From Trichuris trichiura (taxonomy: Eukaryota; Nematoda; Enoplea; Trichinellida; Trichuridae), in the NCBI GenBank assembly GCA_037903355.1, contig JBAJFE010000004.1, positions 4,324,001 to 4,388,000 of the forward strand: a stretch of 64,000 nt of DNA, written 5' to 3'. Of the stretch, positions 1 through 11,163 are shown piece after piece. Below the pieces are notes generated by a model. It was given only the letters and a program-made list of their open reading frames with translations, had not been told where the DNA came from and did not search any database. The position numbers and the translations under genes are program-made. How positions within the stretch are numbered: the first letter of the stretch is position 1; every line of letters starts with the position of its first letter.

Positions 1-1
1 C

Positions 2-271
2 CTTGGAAAGCAGTATAAAACTCCCTGTCGAAATGCAAAACCGACAAATTGCTTTTGTATTCTATTAACGGATGAAGATACTGGTGGCCGACAAGGCGCA
101 CTATGTAGACTACGAAACGTAGGCATTGAAATCAGCCTGAAGTTGAACGGAAGAATCATATTTAAAATCACGCAAAGGAAAGAATTCGATACGCAAAATT
201 GCTCAACAAAGTTAATTCTGGACGGAGATAATGAAGTGAACGATGAAATAATATGGAAAAAGCAGCGCTGA
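2..271 (+). CDS. Open frame at the window edge, possible 3' end of a gene
   Basis: One frame is open from the first bases to a TGA, about 89 codons, with no in-frame ATG. It could be a last exon or simply a chance opening. The translation has five cysteines, four of them in the first 35 residues, and ends in a charged segment (ending IIWKKQR). I do not recognise the family. The plus strand just downstream shows no supporting exon, and the prominin gene lies on the opposite strand nearby. Chance is a serious alternative. Confidence 0.2.
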   Translation, partial: LGKQYKTPCRNAKPTNCFCILLTDEDTGGRQGALCRLRNVGIEISLKLNGRIIFKITQRKEFDTQNCSTKLILDGDNEVNDEIIWKKQR

Positions 272-2301
272 AAGAACACTTTTAGAAATGTGCGATTACA
301 TGTATAATCATGAATGGCAGATGTTCCAAGCAGCAATAAAACAACTTCCTACTTACCGAAGAGATTAAATTATCCAGCAGTTGTTGAACTGCTGCTAAAG
401 GTTTAGTAGTCTGTCGTGCTACATTAAGCAGTTCTTAAAATACTACGTCAAAGTAAGCAAAATATAACGTAACTTACGTGAAGGAGTTGCCCATGCATGT
501 TTCTCAAACGTCTCCAAGATTTGCCGGTGCTAAAACTATTCCTATGAAATGCGTTAGTTAAATTTCAAATATTCGTAAAGACTTGGAATAGAAGTAATTC
601 TGTATTACTGCTTAGGCAAAAAGAATCAACGAAGCGTAATTTGAGAAACATAGAAATAAAGCGTCTCGTAAAGCGTCAACACAGACGATAGTCTGCGTCG
701 GTGTTGGAGCAATTAATTGCGGCACGCAATTACAATGGTGTAAACACCTTTAAAAACCTAAAGCTTTAGGGAAAATCAAGAGTGCAAACGCACCGTGAAG
801 TGAAAATGGATGTGATAGTAAACGAAAGCTTAAAAGCTTATACTGAGCTGAAGTTGCTTTGGCAAAAATGGTATTTCAAATACTGCTCAGGGAAGAATGC
901 AATCAAAAAAGCTGTGCAATGGAAGACAATTTTGATGGCGAAAAAAATGTGAAGGAGAATTTAAGAACAACAAAACATAGCTGAATAATCTGAATTTAAC
1001 AAATGGAAAAAATGCGTAGAAGCACATGTTATTTGATGTATTTGTGTCTCACATTACCAGGGCAGCTGAAAAGAGTCTGATTCACGTTGCTCGAAACATT
1101 GCTGATAAAGTCAGACTACCCACTTGCACAGTTATCACTATAATGCCGACCAGTACGACACAACATGTGCGCCGCACAATGTCCTGAAACAACCGCGCTC
1201 GAACAATGGCACCGTTACCACAAAAGTGGCCATAGTTAGCGCAGTACTGGTCATTCTGGACATGAGCAACTGCATGGCAAAAATGTCTGAATCTCTAGCG
1301 AATTCTATTTATATAATCAGTGAATCAAATCCTACCGAAGAAACTAGGAGGGCTCTATTAAAATTTCTAAATTATTTCTTTACTGAAACGAATGATGCTG
1401 AGTTCATAAACCGCAGAAGTACAAATAGAGATAGGGGTCACAAGTTAGGGGGATTACACAGTAAATACAGTTCATGGTAAACGATTTGAGGACAGTGGTA
1501 TGTGAATCGGAAAAGTATGCTGAAGAACCGCTAAGTTATTGAAAGTTTGAAAGAGTATGCTCTGTCACCTAGAAAAAGTGAGGAAGAAAGAGAAAAAGAT
1601 AATGAAGCAGAAAAGTCAGCAAGAGAGCGTTACTTATGTTGACCAGATCTAATTGTACAATGATTAAAGGACAAATTTAAACAACGGGGTCTTGACATGA
1701 AGTGGCAATAGTGTTATCAAGATGATCATCACAGGTTTGAAACCCCATTAACGCTGATTTTGCGACAGAAAAATAAACGGACAGCAACTTTACATTACAA
1801 TGCCTCTGTCAAGACATCCGGCAGAATGAATCTAAATTATCTAAAATAAACAATGTCGTCTTCGTCTGCTTCTGGAGCCTTAGTATGGACACAGGCATAC
1901 TCTGATCACGGTGATGTTGCATCGTCCAAAATCAGTAGGAACCCAACGCGCCATAATAACGCCTGTGTGATACATTTCGGTGGAACCGCCCTAATGACAC
2001 CTTTTCAATACACATCTCCAGAAGTTTGTACACAAGATTATAACTTCTAATACAGAACGTTGTTGTAATTATTATATTTTATAATTTATACTTGTATACA
2101 GAGTTCCCTACTGCCGACGTTACCTATCAGTGATGAAGATGTGTATTATACCTCATCTATAACTTATGGTTTCCCTCAGACACATGAACAGTAATGATAA
2201 GAACTTTAGTAGAAACTTTGGGATCTTTGCTGTGTGGAACGAGTCACAGAAATAACTATCGCAGATGTGGCGGCAACTTGGGAACGGCTTTAAGTACTTA
2301 C
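272..2301. other. No supported gene
   Basis: Only short open frames without homology or convincing splice sites are seen (for example 1109-1480 and 1853-2050, plus). On the minus strand this stretch is downstream of the last prominin exon I can find. It may hold an intron and small remaining exons of that gene, but I could not identify any. Confidence 0.4.
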
Positions 2302-5300
2302 TACAGATATTTCATCTTCGCAAAGTTTAGCATTGTGACGTGGATAGCAGTCATACGAGAAACGCTTGTTTAAAGCCAATGTCTTAATTGATTTATCGTA
2401 CACTTTACTCAAAGCTTCTTTGACTGAATGAAACTTCGTTGCAGCAATAGAAAGCAGGAACGGACTTACAAGGCATGTTACCAACGACCATTTGATCGAA
2501 AGTGCAATTGTTGCCTAAAAGTGAAAGAATAATTGACTTAACAGCAAGCATCTCTGTTATGACTAACATATAGTGATAAGACGCACTCAAGAAGTACTAG
2601 CGGCACACAAACTTTAATACAAATACAAATATAGTTTGCTCGGAAGTAAAAGTGCGCAGAAACGGCTAAAAAACGAATTCTGTTGTTCGTTATCAAATAA
2701 CTATATAATCTAAATAGGAAAATTTTGACGATCTTAAGTGAAACTCACCGCACAAGAAGAAAATGTCCACCTTTGAAATTCACAATAAATTAAAATCATG
2801 CGGCTGAACGTTTCTGTAAGGATTGGAATAACCACTAAGGACATCAATAATTTTAACAGTCGCCGATCCTTTCCAAACACAAGGAAACGACACCTTTTGC
2901 TATTTTTCTTTTTTCTTTTCTCCTTAACGGGTGTTTTTTAAGTTTTTCTTCTAAAATCATTTTGCGGTATTTCTAACCTGTTTTGTGAATAACGTTTATT
3001 GCAAAAACGTTTATACGGAGCTTCCGGGTCTCTCTGCGACTGCCATCCGCGTAATTGCACCGCCCGTCAAGTCGGTCTTTATGGTTGCAAGCCGCTCCAT
3101 TCGACTAACTTTGGTAGAGACCTCCACCGTCAACTCTGCCTTGAGTCGTCAGGCTTCAGTCCCATTTAGTCAGTCAGACGGTGCAGCGAGCGCCTAATGG
3201 AACCTTCCACGACGGCGACATACTTAGTGACGGGCAGTGGACTAAAATATACTGATAAGTATAGGTTCGTGCTTTCAGCGTGCTATATCTGAACTGCAAA
3301 GCCAGTCGGCAACACTTATATAATTAAACAACTCGCGTGAAAAAACAGAATCACAAATAGTAAATTATAAGTGACGGTTAGTGTCGCAGTCGTGGAAGGT
3401 CAGTTGGGCGTTTGTTGCACTGTCTGACTGACTAGGTGGGACCGCAGCCTGACGACTCGAGGCAGAGCTGACGGCTGAGGTCTCTGCCAAAGTCGGTCGG
3501 ATGAAGCGACTTGCAATCACAAAGAACGAACCGACGGGCGGCCTAAATTGCGCTGATGACTTAAACGTTATTCAAACAAACCTGAAACTTGAACTTGGGT
3601 TTGAAATACTTTTTGCAATTATAGAAAATATCTTCTGAAAGCATTTATGTGGTCTATCTCCCAATCAAATGTTGCGTATACAAAGAAGGAAACTAATAAA
3701 CCTCTTTTCACTTTGATGTTTCTGCTATTACAGCAACAGATGAGTTTAATTCCTTAATGAGCACAAAGGGGAACAATTAAAACCAAATTTTTCCATCCAT
3801 CTTCTCATTACAAGTTGTGTATTTACCTCATACGACAAATGTTTGAGAGAATATCGGTCATTTTTGACCGGATACTAATTTAACCTAAACTTAAACATAC
3901 TGCAGCAACTGTTCATTATTATGGGGTTTCTTGGAGGGTGTATCTGAATTAATAGACGAGCTAGCGTTAATATACTGGCTCATCCAATGGCCTTTCGTTT
4001 GTAATATCTGTACTGATTCAGTACAGAAAAGACAATGGATTATTCGTGCGTTTCGTCGTGTAACTCGCATAAATCGTCTGACTTGTAATCATCTTTCAAA
4101 CATGGCAAGGTTAAAGTGTTACTTGAACGTCACTCACGTGTTGTGGATGAACGAAATGCAACTGTCCGGCACCATACAAATAAGGGACATAAAAAGCACG
4201 TATGCACGTTGAGTCGCTTTGAAAATGTTTGAAACCAAAAACAGCATAGGTTCATGATTAGGAGTGAATGTTCACAGACTCTTCTTACAATAAACATTAC
4301 GAAAGACGTGCAAGAGACATCTATTGTGATCTGAGGCACAGTTTATTTCAAGGCGGGAAACACGCACGTTCTGTACGAAGCTGAAGCAGATTTCTTAGAG
4401 AATTTTAATGTAGCATTTTGCATCTGGCATAAGTGCAGCCTGATGTTAAACGATGGCGGTTAGGTCTAATAGAATTTTCGTACGGTCTGGTTTATCAGTA
4501 AAGCAAAATCCTCCAACTTCAGTAGTCCTTGGCGTTCCAACTGAGTTCTATCATAAGAAGTGACGTCAACCAGAACAGTAGAAATAAGCGCATGAAAAAA
4601 CAAAAGAGGCACAAAGACAACGCTGTTGTTATTTTTGATACATCTCTGTTCACCATTTCGACTTGAACTTTCACGTTAATTTTATGACGCGGTGAAAAAT
4701 AAACAAACGCTACTAGCAACTTTCTTACAGTTATAGCGTCAGATAGTAGCTTAATGATTTCTCGAACAGTTTAGCTTTCATTGCTGATCATATCGCAATA
4801 GTAAAATGTTCACCGTCGTTTCGCTTAAACCTTTAAACTGACAAAATACTCGATAAGGTCTTGAAGCTCTGAACGTTCCTAGAGAACCTTGCTCAGGCAA
4901 CCTGACAGCTGCTGCAGTATACGAAAAAATTCGATACTAATTACTGGTCTCCCAGAGGCTTTCCAAATTAAAGGCAAATGAAAAATCAGTCAACAATGAA
5001 TACAATACAAACGCAATGAAGCGAACTTATTAGTTTTTGGAAAATGGAAATCGAAGAGGACACTGACTGGCTGGAGGAAACAAATTTTTAAAGCTCGTGG
5101 AGGAACATACTCTTAAGAACGGCAAGAGAACGTAGCAAGAATGGAATAGAATAGAAGATAAAAAATAAGACAGATATTATACAAACTAAACAGATCCACT
5201 GGAAAACAAAATTAAAAAAGATGAAAACAAAGCTCGAATGCTGAAGAACTATCAGCTAGGCTCACTTTAGTTCAATACGAGCAATGATCATCAAAATTGA

Positions 5301-8300
5301 CGGCTTCTTAATGAGTATAAACCTTATCTTCATGAACTTCTGTACAGCTTCTTTACTGTCAGTTATTGGGTATCTGAAAATTTGCCAAACGTTCTAACAA
5401 TATTTAAATGAGGCCTCGGTTATAGACGACTTCGAAACGATAGCAATATTGTTAATAACCCTATTGAGAAAAGGATATCGCTATCCGAAAACTGAGGGCG
5501 TTTGTTAGATTAATATCAGAAACTCAAAACAGGCAATAAAGTAGCCGTACTAAAGTTCACCATCACGCAAACACATGTTATCCTTTCGAACTATTCTGCT
5601 TCCTGCTGGTAGCGCTCTGCAAGAAGGCCCTTTGGTTCAGTCAATATTTGTATACACATTAAGTGTTAAAATCTGCACAGATCTATTTCCTCAAGACAGT
5701 GTTTGCAGGTGGAGCCAACTGACGAAGACGACAGCTGATTTCTATACGTGGAAACACCGTATGTGCTCTTTAAGAACACTGGAACAGTCAAAAAATTCTA
5801 AAGTTGCTTACGCAGTGAAGTATTTCCCATACGTTGGATCAAAAAGTCGAAGTCAGCCGTTACCAGACGTTCTATTATCTGTTATTCACATTAATTAATC
5901 CTTCACCAGTGTCAGTTAATGAGGCAAAGTTCATACTTTTTTCGTAGTGTTGATATGAACGTCTGAGTGATTAGTAGGCTTGAATAAACCATCGGCCATT
6001 TTGCTTATTACAATACCCACTGAACGATTTGAAGTCACAGTAAAGACAGCAGATATTCTGAGAAATAAAATACAAGTATCAGTTAAATATGTTTGCCACG
6101 TAAGCGATAATATATTTTTAAAAAATTTACGATATGAATTGTGCACTTCTAAAATTATCTGTAGCAAAACGCTTTTGAAGAAAGCAAATCTAAGTTTATC
6201 ATATACTGAACTCATAGAAAGAAGCTCGACATCAACCATACGCATTTAAGAAAGACTTCCGTTGCAATGACAGCATAAAATTTGTGATCAGCTTCAGCAT
6301 TAGGTAACCTGTTATTAGTAAACAAAGTTTGGAAGTTTAAATTGTAACATCAAATAGCCATCTAAAAGCAAACCAAAACAAGCTGAAAGAAAAAGCCTAA
6401 ATAAGAGATAGCCCTAAAAATTGTTCATTACTTAGTGACTTACAGCAAGGCTGGAGGATCGAGAGAAGCGTCCAAATCTCTTTCTAACCGCATCTTATGA
6501 GTTTTAGTGAAATATGTTTGCGAGCCTTAAGATTACTCCATTTTAAAATTCCACAATGAAACGGTATTTAATTGTCGCCATTTCGTGAACTGTCAGTATA
6601 ATTAAAGCATAGGGTTTTTACAGTGCGAAATTCAACTGGACCTTGTACATTGCACAGCCAGAACTATGCGTCTTGACTACATGAGCTGTCTACATTCATG
6701 GAAGGCAGTTAGAAGCTTTCGAAATTAAGGACACAAGCAACACTTACAACATTGCCCCACTGAAGAAAAGGAGCATTACTGGGGTTACAAGGAACTTTCT
6801 CCTCGCTTTCATTTTCTCTTCGTCACTCTTTTTTGGTCCTGTCAAGCAGACGTAGCTAAAGCACCACCAGAATCCAGTTATGAATATAATAAGGAACGGA
6901 AGCACAGCTGTCAGCATAATCATAATCTCGTATTGTCTGACCTGCAACAAACTGTGAAGTTATGTTGGTCTATTAAAGAAACTGCAACGCATTTTCCCAA
7001 TGATTAATGCTAAGACGTAATAGCAAGGTCTTTTGCCAAAAGTAAATATGAACTTTCTGCAGTTTTGTTAAACATCCTTACAAAAAGTCTTAACGTCCAC
7101 ACAAGACGGCATTAGCACGGAATATTATTTATGTGCTGAAACAAGCGATGTGCATTATTGCGTGCTTAGCTTGTGACACAAGATAAGCCGCATATGCTGA
7201 TAGAATGGGCAAGTAATGGCTAGCGCTCAGAAGCAAAAGAAAATTCTAAAAGTGACGCAGTCTTCAAATCTCCAGTGTGTAAAGCTGCTCATTAAGAAGG
7301 AACGATTATTTTTATTATTATTTTTCCATCCTGATTATTTTTTAGTTTTCCTTCGTGGCATCAAAGTGCTAATTATTCTTTGTGAATCGACGCGACTGGC
7401 CACAACAAAGCTAAGTCAAAAATGAACATTACGGGTGTTGTCCAACAGCTACAAGCATATGAGGTGAAGCAAATATTCGAAAGGTTAACAGGGAATTTAA
7501 ATAATCCAACTTTATTCGCTGCATAACCTCACTGACCAATTATGGAAGAGCAGAAAATTAACCTCAGCAACTTCAGTGAAACGTAATGCTGTTAGTGTTG
7601 AACAGAGCAATTTTTGTGGTCATTAATAAAAAAAGACGAGGGTAACGTGCCCACTTAAAGCAAAATCAGAAGAGGATCATTGCTTAATACATTTCCATAT
7701 GATTCAAGGATGCTCAAAAGATAGAATTGCGTTATTATTGACAGTTTCCGGGGACGCTAAATTTTTCATACTCATTCTTTTCCTTAAAAAAATAAAACAC
7801 ATTGCACTTACCCAATTTAATATAGTCGCTGCATTCCCATTTGGTTGAATGGTAATGCTGCCGTTTTCCGTAAGTTTTACGTTGATCACTTCTGAAAGGA
7901 GAACTGCAGCTTGAACAGCGATAGAACTTGGACTATATTCGACCTTGAAGTACGCTTTCATTTCAAGAAGCTTTAATTATATCACTGAAAAGCAGGTGAA
8001 ACTGCCATAGGAAACGAGAATCAGCTACTTTTTTGTCTAGTAACTTTCGCTTCTCGTCTTCTAAGCAGAAACGATGATTTATCTTTAATGATTAACTTAA
8101 GAAGGTTACACTGGCAAGAGTAGTTTACATGTTCTTAAAACTAAGGAAAGAAATAACCGTAATAAGGTTGCATATTTCGGCAGTAACATTCTTGTTATAC
8201 CATAACTCTTAAAAAGGAGCACTGCGGACGTTGTCGTCTATTCTAAATCAGAAAGAGTAACGTTTTCGCCAATACGCCGGTTTATCAAAGTTGCTTGAAT

Positions 8301-9690
8301 GCGTTCATGCCAAGTGGGCGTCCGAATGAAATAATCATTTTTCACTAAAAGGTTTTCCACATGGAGATGGATCGCGTACGTTTCTTGCAACGATGTCCAA
8401 AGAATAAAGAAGCACAAAGAGCCCGTACAATATTCGCAGGCACAAAAAGTTATTGCGAACTTATTATTGCATGTCTTTAGGCTTATATGAAGTTACAGAT
8501 ATTTACGGCAATGCGCTTTATGCCTTTTTACAGAAATTACGAAGAAAGGACAGCCGACATATTCCAAAACATGTGTGCAGTTAGGTTAAAAGGATGAAAG
8601 AAATCCTCTCGCTAACTTCACAAATTTCATCGTATTTATGTCCACGATCCTTTGACATTAGGACGAGAAGTGTATTACGAATAATTGTAGCAAAGCTTTC
8701 GGGTCACTCCAGCACCTTCGTTAGCGATTATACAGAACTGCAATTGCACGCTGTGCGCTTTACAGAGGCATTGCGTGACAAATACCATTTTCCATACACT
8801 TTGCTATAACTACTGGCGTACGGATGTGAATAGACTTTTTCGGAAATTCCATTATTTTGCCCTTATTTGGTATTACTGATGAGAATAAATAATAAACAGT
8901 CGGCATTTAACTTCCGCATTGATTTGAATGCAAAAAGGAAGTAGTGCTCTTGGAGCAAATTGCAAAAGCCGTTAACTGTACACCGCAGGCGAAATGAGAA
9001 TACCGAGAAAACTAGGCAACTGCTGATTTTTGAGCTCTTGTAAATTACGCCGTACCAGCGAGGGAGTGCTTGTAGCCTTGAGGTTGGCGTATTTTTTTCA
9101 TAACGTAATTTAGTTGATTAATAAAGTTACATATTCCGTAAAAGTGGTACTCTTCCGCTAACCTGCAATTCCTGATTATTCGGACGCGCATTCGCTTGCT
9201 CACGTGTACTATTATCAAGACGTATAAAATCAGATAAAAATCAATGCAGTTCTGTTTGCTGCAGACTGGATAAATTGCCACGAAAGAATTGAACTTGAGG
9301 TACAGACTTTCTGAAGTTTGCTTTGCCAATAATTAGCATTTAAAAAGGCAATACCACACTGGGTGTTTGCAAATGGAAAATAAAAGCACACCTACCATCC
9401 AGTGGCAGCTTTGATGGCTGAACGATGTTTATGAATGCCATGACGAAGCGTTGGAACTTAGTCTGGGCCTGGTCAACTTTAATCCAGGCAGGTTCTTCGA
9501 TCTGTTCAGTCGACTCAGGGATATCAGGGAACTTGATTTCAGTAGAACAGTTCATTTTTACGTAACTGCAGTTCAAGTAGTCGCGGAAGATCGAACACGT
9601 TGAAAATGCGAAGATTGACGCTAGGGTAATGCAGTTGTTTAAGGCAGCACAGTGATTCGTGAGGCAAGCAATAACTGCTTATTCACACGT
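2302..9690 (-). CDS. Prominin-like pentaspan membrane glycoprotein (partial model)
   Basis: Prominins are five-pass plasma-membrane proteins of protrusions with two large extracellular loops. Four exons are supported on the minus strand. Exon about 9690-9396 encodes a Cys-rich start and the segment AFINIVQPSKLPLD, which resembles the prominin motif before TM1. Exon 7970-7812 (53 codons) is an extra extracellular piece with no clear prominin counterpart. Exon 6941-6748 encodes a conserved YE, then TM1, a short basic cytosolic loop and the start of TM2. Exon 2433-2302 encodes a helical stretch and C-x8-C, as in the first prominin loop. Exons 7970 and 6941 join in phase 0 with GTAAGT donors; 9396 does not join 7970 in phase, so at least one exon is missing. 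TM3-TM5 were not found and may lie left of the window. The family call rests on remembered sequence; exon membership near 2.3 kb is the weakest part. Confidence 0.55.
3060..3541. repeat. Inverted repeat, 160-bp arms around a 163-bp spacer
   Basis: The left arm (3060-3219) and the reverse complement of the right arm (3383-3541) align along their full length, by eye at roughly three quarters identity. Shared blocks include GAGTCGTCAGGCT and TAGTCAGTCAGAC. Both arms are open in matching frames and give related Ser/Ala-rich peptides (left SRQASVPFSQSD, right SRQAAVPPSQSD). It lies in an inferred intron of the prominin-like gene. It may be a long-TIR element or an inverted duplication of an exon. 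Confidence 0.75.
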
Positions 9691-10092
9691 AAATCTGAAT
9701 GAGATAGTTTGAAGTTTAAAATGGAGATACAAGGAGGGGACTTTAGCATCGCACTTTTTGCGTTTGGATGCATAATTTGAACTGCTAAGATGGCAGGGAA
9801 AGATGTTTCTTTTTTTGATTTACAGTATCATCAATTTTCGAAATTCTGGAAATTGCGCTCTGCGTACTTTGCAATGTACAGTGCAGTTGCTCTAGTTGTA
9901 CAACTAGATTCGTAAGTTGGACTAAGAAGCCCCAAAATTTTCTAAAATACGATGCTTTAAAGCTGCGCGTTTTAAATAAAACTTACCTTGAGAAGTCAAG
10001 CTCGAAGGATGAAAAGTGCGACTTGCGATCACTGCCCATGCATCCACTTTCTTCCAAATACGCCTGCACTCGGTCGGACTTTTGTATTATAT

Positions 10093-10422
10093 TTAGCAGC
10101 GTAATTGCGATTTCTTCCTAGTATATAGAACATTTAGATACAGGCTGAAAACCAGTGAATAAAGCCGAACTTTCATTCTGTCCATTGTCATTAAACCAGC
10201 AAGCATGCTGTTGTCTTCTCCTGACTGAAACATCTGAGAATGAGTGACAACGAGAATTCGCATTTTTTCATTTACACTGCTTTTGGAATCGTCTTTGTTA
10301 GAATCCAGTTCACAATTTTGCTTAGAAGCAAAGGCATCAACTTCTTGAATGCATTTTACGGTCTGTGAATTATTCGCTGATATCAGATTCCTGAGTTCGT
10401 GGAAAACGTCAGCAAATGCCAT
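10093..10422 (-). CDS. Hypothetical protein, single open frame of 109 aa
   Basis: The ATG at 10422 has a good context (AAAAATGG) and the frame stays open for 109 codons. The first half is acidic and polar, with DVFHELRNLISANN near the start and NKDDSKSSVNEKMR in the middle. It is followed by a hydrophobic stretch (ILVVTH) and a basic tail. No signal peptide or clear domain is seen, and I do not recognise it. It sits upstream of the prominin-like gene on the same strand. It could be a stand-alone gene, a first exon of another gene, or chance. Confidence 0.3.
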   Translation of the reverse strand: MAFADVFHELRNLISANNSQTVKCIQEVDAFASKQNCELDSNKDDSKSSVNEKMRILVVTHSQMFQSGEDNSMLAGLMTMDRMKVRLYSLVFSLYLNVLYTRKKSQLRC

Positions 10423-11163
10423 TTTTCCTTTTTCAACTAAATGTTACTGCTTCAACGAGGAGCCAGAAAAAGCAAAACTGAACGGAATGATCGCACTTCA
10501 AGTGTTCTACGAACTGTCCTGTTGAAAGAAGCCGTCAACATTACTACGGCGCCCCAAAGTGAAGCCCATGAACGGCAGTCAAAATTTCTGGAATTATTGA
10601 GGCAAACCGCCCAGAAATAAAGACAGCAGACGAAGTCCCGCGTACCTAACCAACGTGAAGCAAGAACTTCTCTTGCTAACCCTCAAACGCATGTAAAAGT
10701 GTACGGAACGACGAAAGCGCATGTTGTGCTTCAGAAACATGGTTTATGAGACAAAAAACATTAAGCATCGGCATTGGCATAAGCATAAACAAATAAACGA
10801 CAAAAATGAAGCAAGAATTTCAGATAGAATAGGTTAGCTCGAAAAGTGGCTGAGCATACAGTACTTCTGGATAATGATGTTCATGTTTTGACTGACGTAC
10901 GCAGCTAATGTTAAAGAGTAAAATATTGATAACAATCTTCTCGAATGTGCGCTTCCTGCCGGGATAGAAGCGTACCCGTCCGTTTGGAAATACAATGTCG
11001 GCAGCACCTACCATCTAATGGAATGTTGTGAACTTTATTTTCATATTACTGTATTCATCTCGTCTCGCTCACTTGATAGAAGAAGTGACGAATTTCTACT
11101 TATCAGCCTTAGTTGTTTTTCCAAAACCGGTTTACGAAAGAATGTTGAGTGGCAAACGGCGGC
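10423..11163. other. Upstream region of tankyrase; one weak minus-strand open frame
   Basis: This gap must hold the tankyrase promoter and 5' UTR. On the minus strand an ATG at about 11009 opens a short basic frame (FPNGRVRFYPGRKRTFEK) down to 10820. It is preceded by a splice-acceptor-like ATTAG, but no family is recognisable. No promoter motif could be assigned by eye. Confidence 0.3.

Noticed and set aside
1124..1480. 118-codon plus-strand open frame
   Set aside because: No ATG at its start, no recognisable domain and no partner exons; it opens right after a stop codon.
1853..2050. Plus-strand frame with YTSPEV, the same six residues as in the Cys-loop receptor at 30.7 kb
   Set aside because: Only about 17 nt match; the flanking sequence has no Cys-loop or other receptor feature, so a receptor pseudogene is not supported.
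5575..5898. 107-codon plus-strand frame with an ATG
   Set aside because: Lies in an inferred intron of the opposite-strand prominin-like gene, has no family features, and such lengths occur by chance.
5931..6249. Frames open on both strands over the same 300 nt
   Set aside because: Neither strand gives splice sites or family motifs; AT-rich sequence low in stop codons explains it.
6444..6484. Small minus-strand exon (peptide RFGRFSRSSS) after TM2 of the prominin-like gene
   Set aside because: It has a GTAAGT donor and fits in phase, but it is too short and the similarity too weak to claim.
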